NCBI RefSeq assembly: GCF_014466985.1 | Contig: NZ_AP022826.1 | Location: forward strand, 1,054,001 to 1,118,000 | From: Nitrosophilus labii | GTDB taxonomy: Bacteria > Campylobacterota > Campylobacteria > Campylobacterales > Nitratiruptoraceae | DNA length: 64,000 bases | Reading direction: 5' to 3' | Part shown: positions 63,809-64,000 of the stretch, one piece after another | How the letters are laid out: each line of letters starts with the position of its first letter | Position numbering within the stretch: position 1 is the first letter of the stretch | The notes under the pieces: model-generated | Databases searched by the model: none | The model's input: the letters and a program-made list of their open reading frames with translations, nothing else | What the model was told of the DNA's origin: nothing | Program-made: the position numbers and the translations under genes

Positions 63809-63829
63809 TTTTATCTTCTTAAGATAAAA
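63809..63829 (+). terminator. Possible hairpin after murJ
   Basis: A 9-bp stem TTTTATCTT / AAGATAAAA with a 3-nt loop lies 32 bp beyond the murJ stop. The stem is AT-only apart from one pair and no long T run follows, so terminator function is uncertain. Confidence 0.4.
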
Positions 63830-63962
63830 TTATATTACTATGTAATTAGTAAATGCAATTGTGACATTAATATTACAAATATGTCCTTAACGTCCCTTAA
63901 TTGCTATATAGTTTGATTTTATATGATATACTAAAATTAATATTCAATAAGGTTTGAATGTA

Positions 63963-64000
63963 ATGTTTAAAAAAAATATTATAAAAAAAAGTATAATTTG
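63963..64000 (+). CDS. Possible start of a gene cut by the window end
   Basis: After AAGG, an ATG at 63963 opens a frame (MFKKNIIKKSII) that runs off the window. The short lysine-rich, then hydrophobic start would fit a membrane or exported protein. Too short to identify. Confidence 0.35.
   Translation, partial: MFKKNIIKKSII

Overview
The window is AT-rich, gene-dense bacterial DNA. The gene set points to a member of the Campylobacterota (former Epsilonproteobacteria), probably a marine or vent-type autotroph relative. This is inferred from a chemotaxis CheB domain without a receiver, RNase Y, CmoB, a DUF4149 membrane protein, a DUF455 ferritin-like protein, LpxK and MlaE/MlaF, and from overlapping operons with AAGGAG-type ribosome binding sites. 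No rRNA, CRISPR array or phage module is visible.

Region by region. 1-5237: cell-envelope and translation housekeeping (mlaF start, DUF4149 protein, prmC, M48 protease, ABC-F ATPase). 5304-6639: a complete IS256-type element with a perfect 8-bp target duplication but a frameshifted transposase. 6658-17890: mostly minus-strand housekeeping (rmuC, thrC, cutA, argB, lpxK, a DegT-type protein, a DUF455 protein, a thioesterase, an ArsC/Spx-like protein, a HAD phosphatase, cmoB). 17931-30610: an accessory, transposon-rich island. It begins in a truncated nucleoside-phosphorylase gene, is bounded by two inverted copies of the same internally deleted IS3 element, and carries a broken cheB, a methyl-accepting chemotaxis protein, a GGDEF/EAL protein and a divergent two-component pair. 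It also holds an IS256 element split by an intact IS21 element, two tRNA genes (fMet, Gln) and remnants of IS256, IS1595 and IS1634 transposases. 30795-38309: a three-gene secretion-type operon with a very large repeat-domain lipoprotein, a lipoprotein subtilisin-like protease with calcium-binding repeats and a P domain, and a small exported protein that resembles a protease propeptide. 38525-47517: a nucleoside phosphorylase, a CDF metal transporter, rny, 5-FCL, a TlpA-like lipoprotein, ftsY, radA, mlaE, acpS and thiS. 47514-56380: a long run of tightly packed minus-strand genes that includes a TdeIII-like restriction-modification pair embedded between argD and a molybdopterin oxidoreductase. 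56530-63777: metK, which has an in-frame amber at codon 4, then a DksA-like protein, a Fur-family regulator, a TRIC channel, a BaiN-like flavoprotein, ddl, ruvA and murJ.

Three repeat systems stand out. Many intergenic regions carry runs of 7-bp units, often as inverted arms. A dispersed repeat of about 170 bp occurs twice in opposite orientation (10014-10190 and 40234-40397) and contains a 13-bp tandem unit whose copy number differs between copies. The two IS3 deletion derivatives look identical over the shared stretches I compared. The most notable gene-level anomalies are the metK amber codon, a DegT-family protein with no PLP-binding lysine, and a decaying cheB that has lost its catalytic serine.
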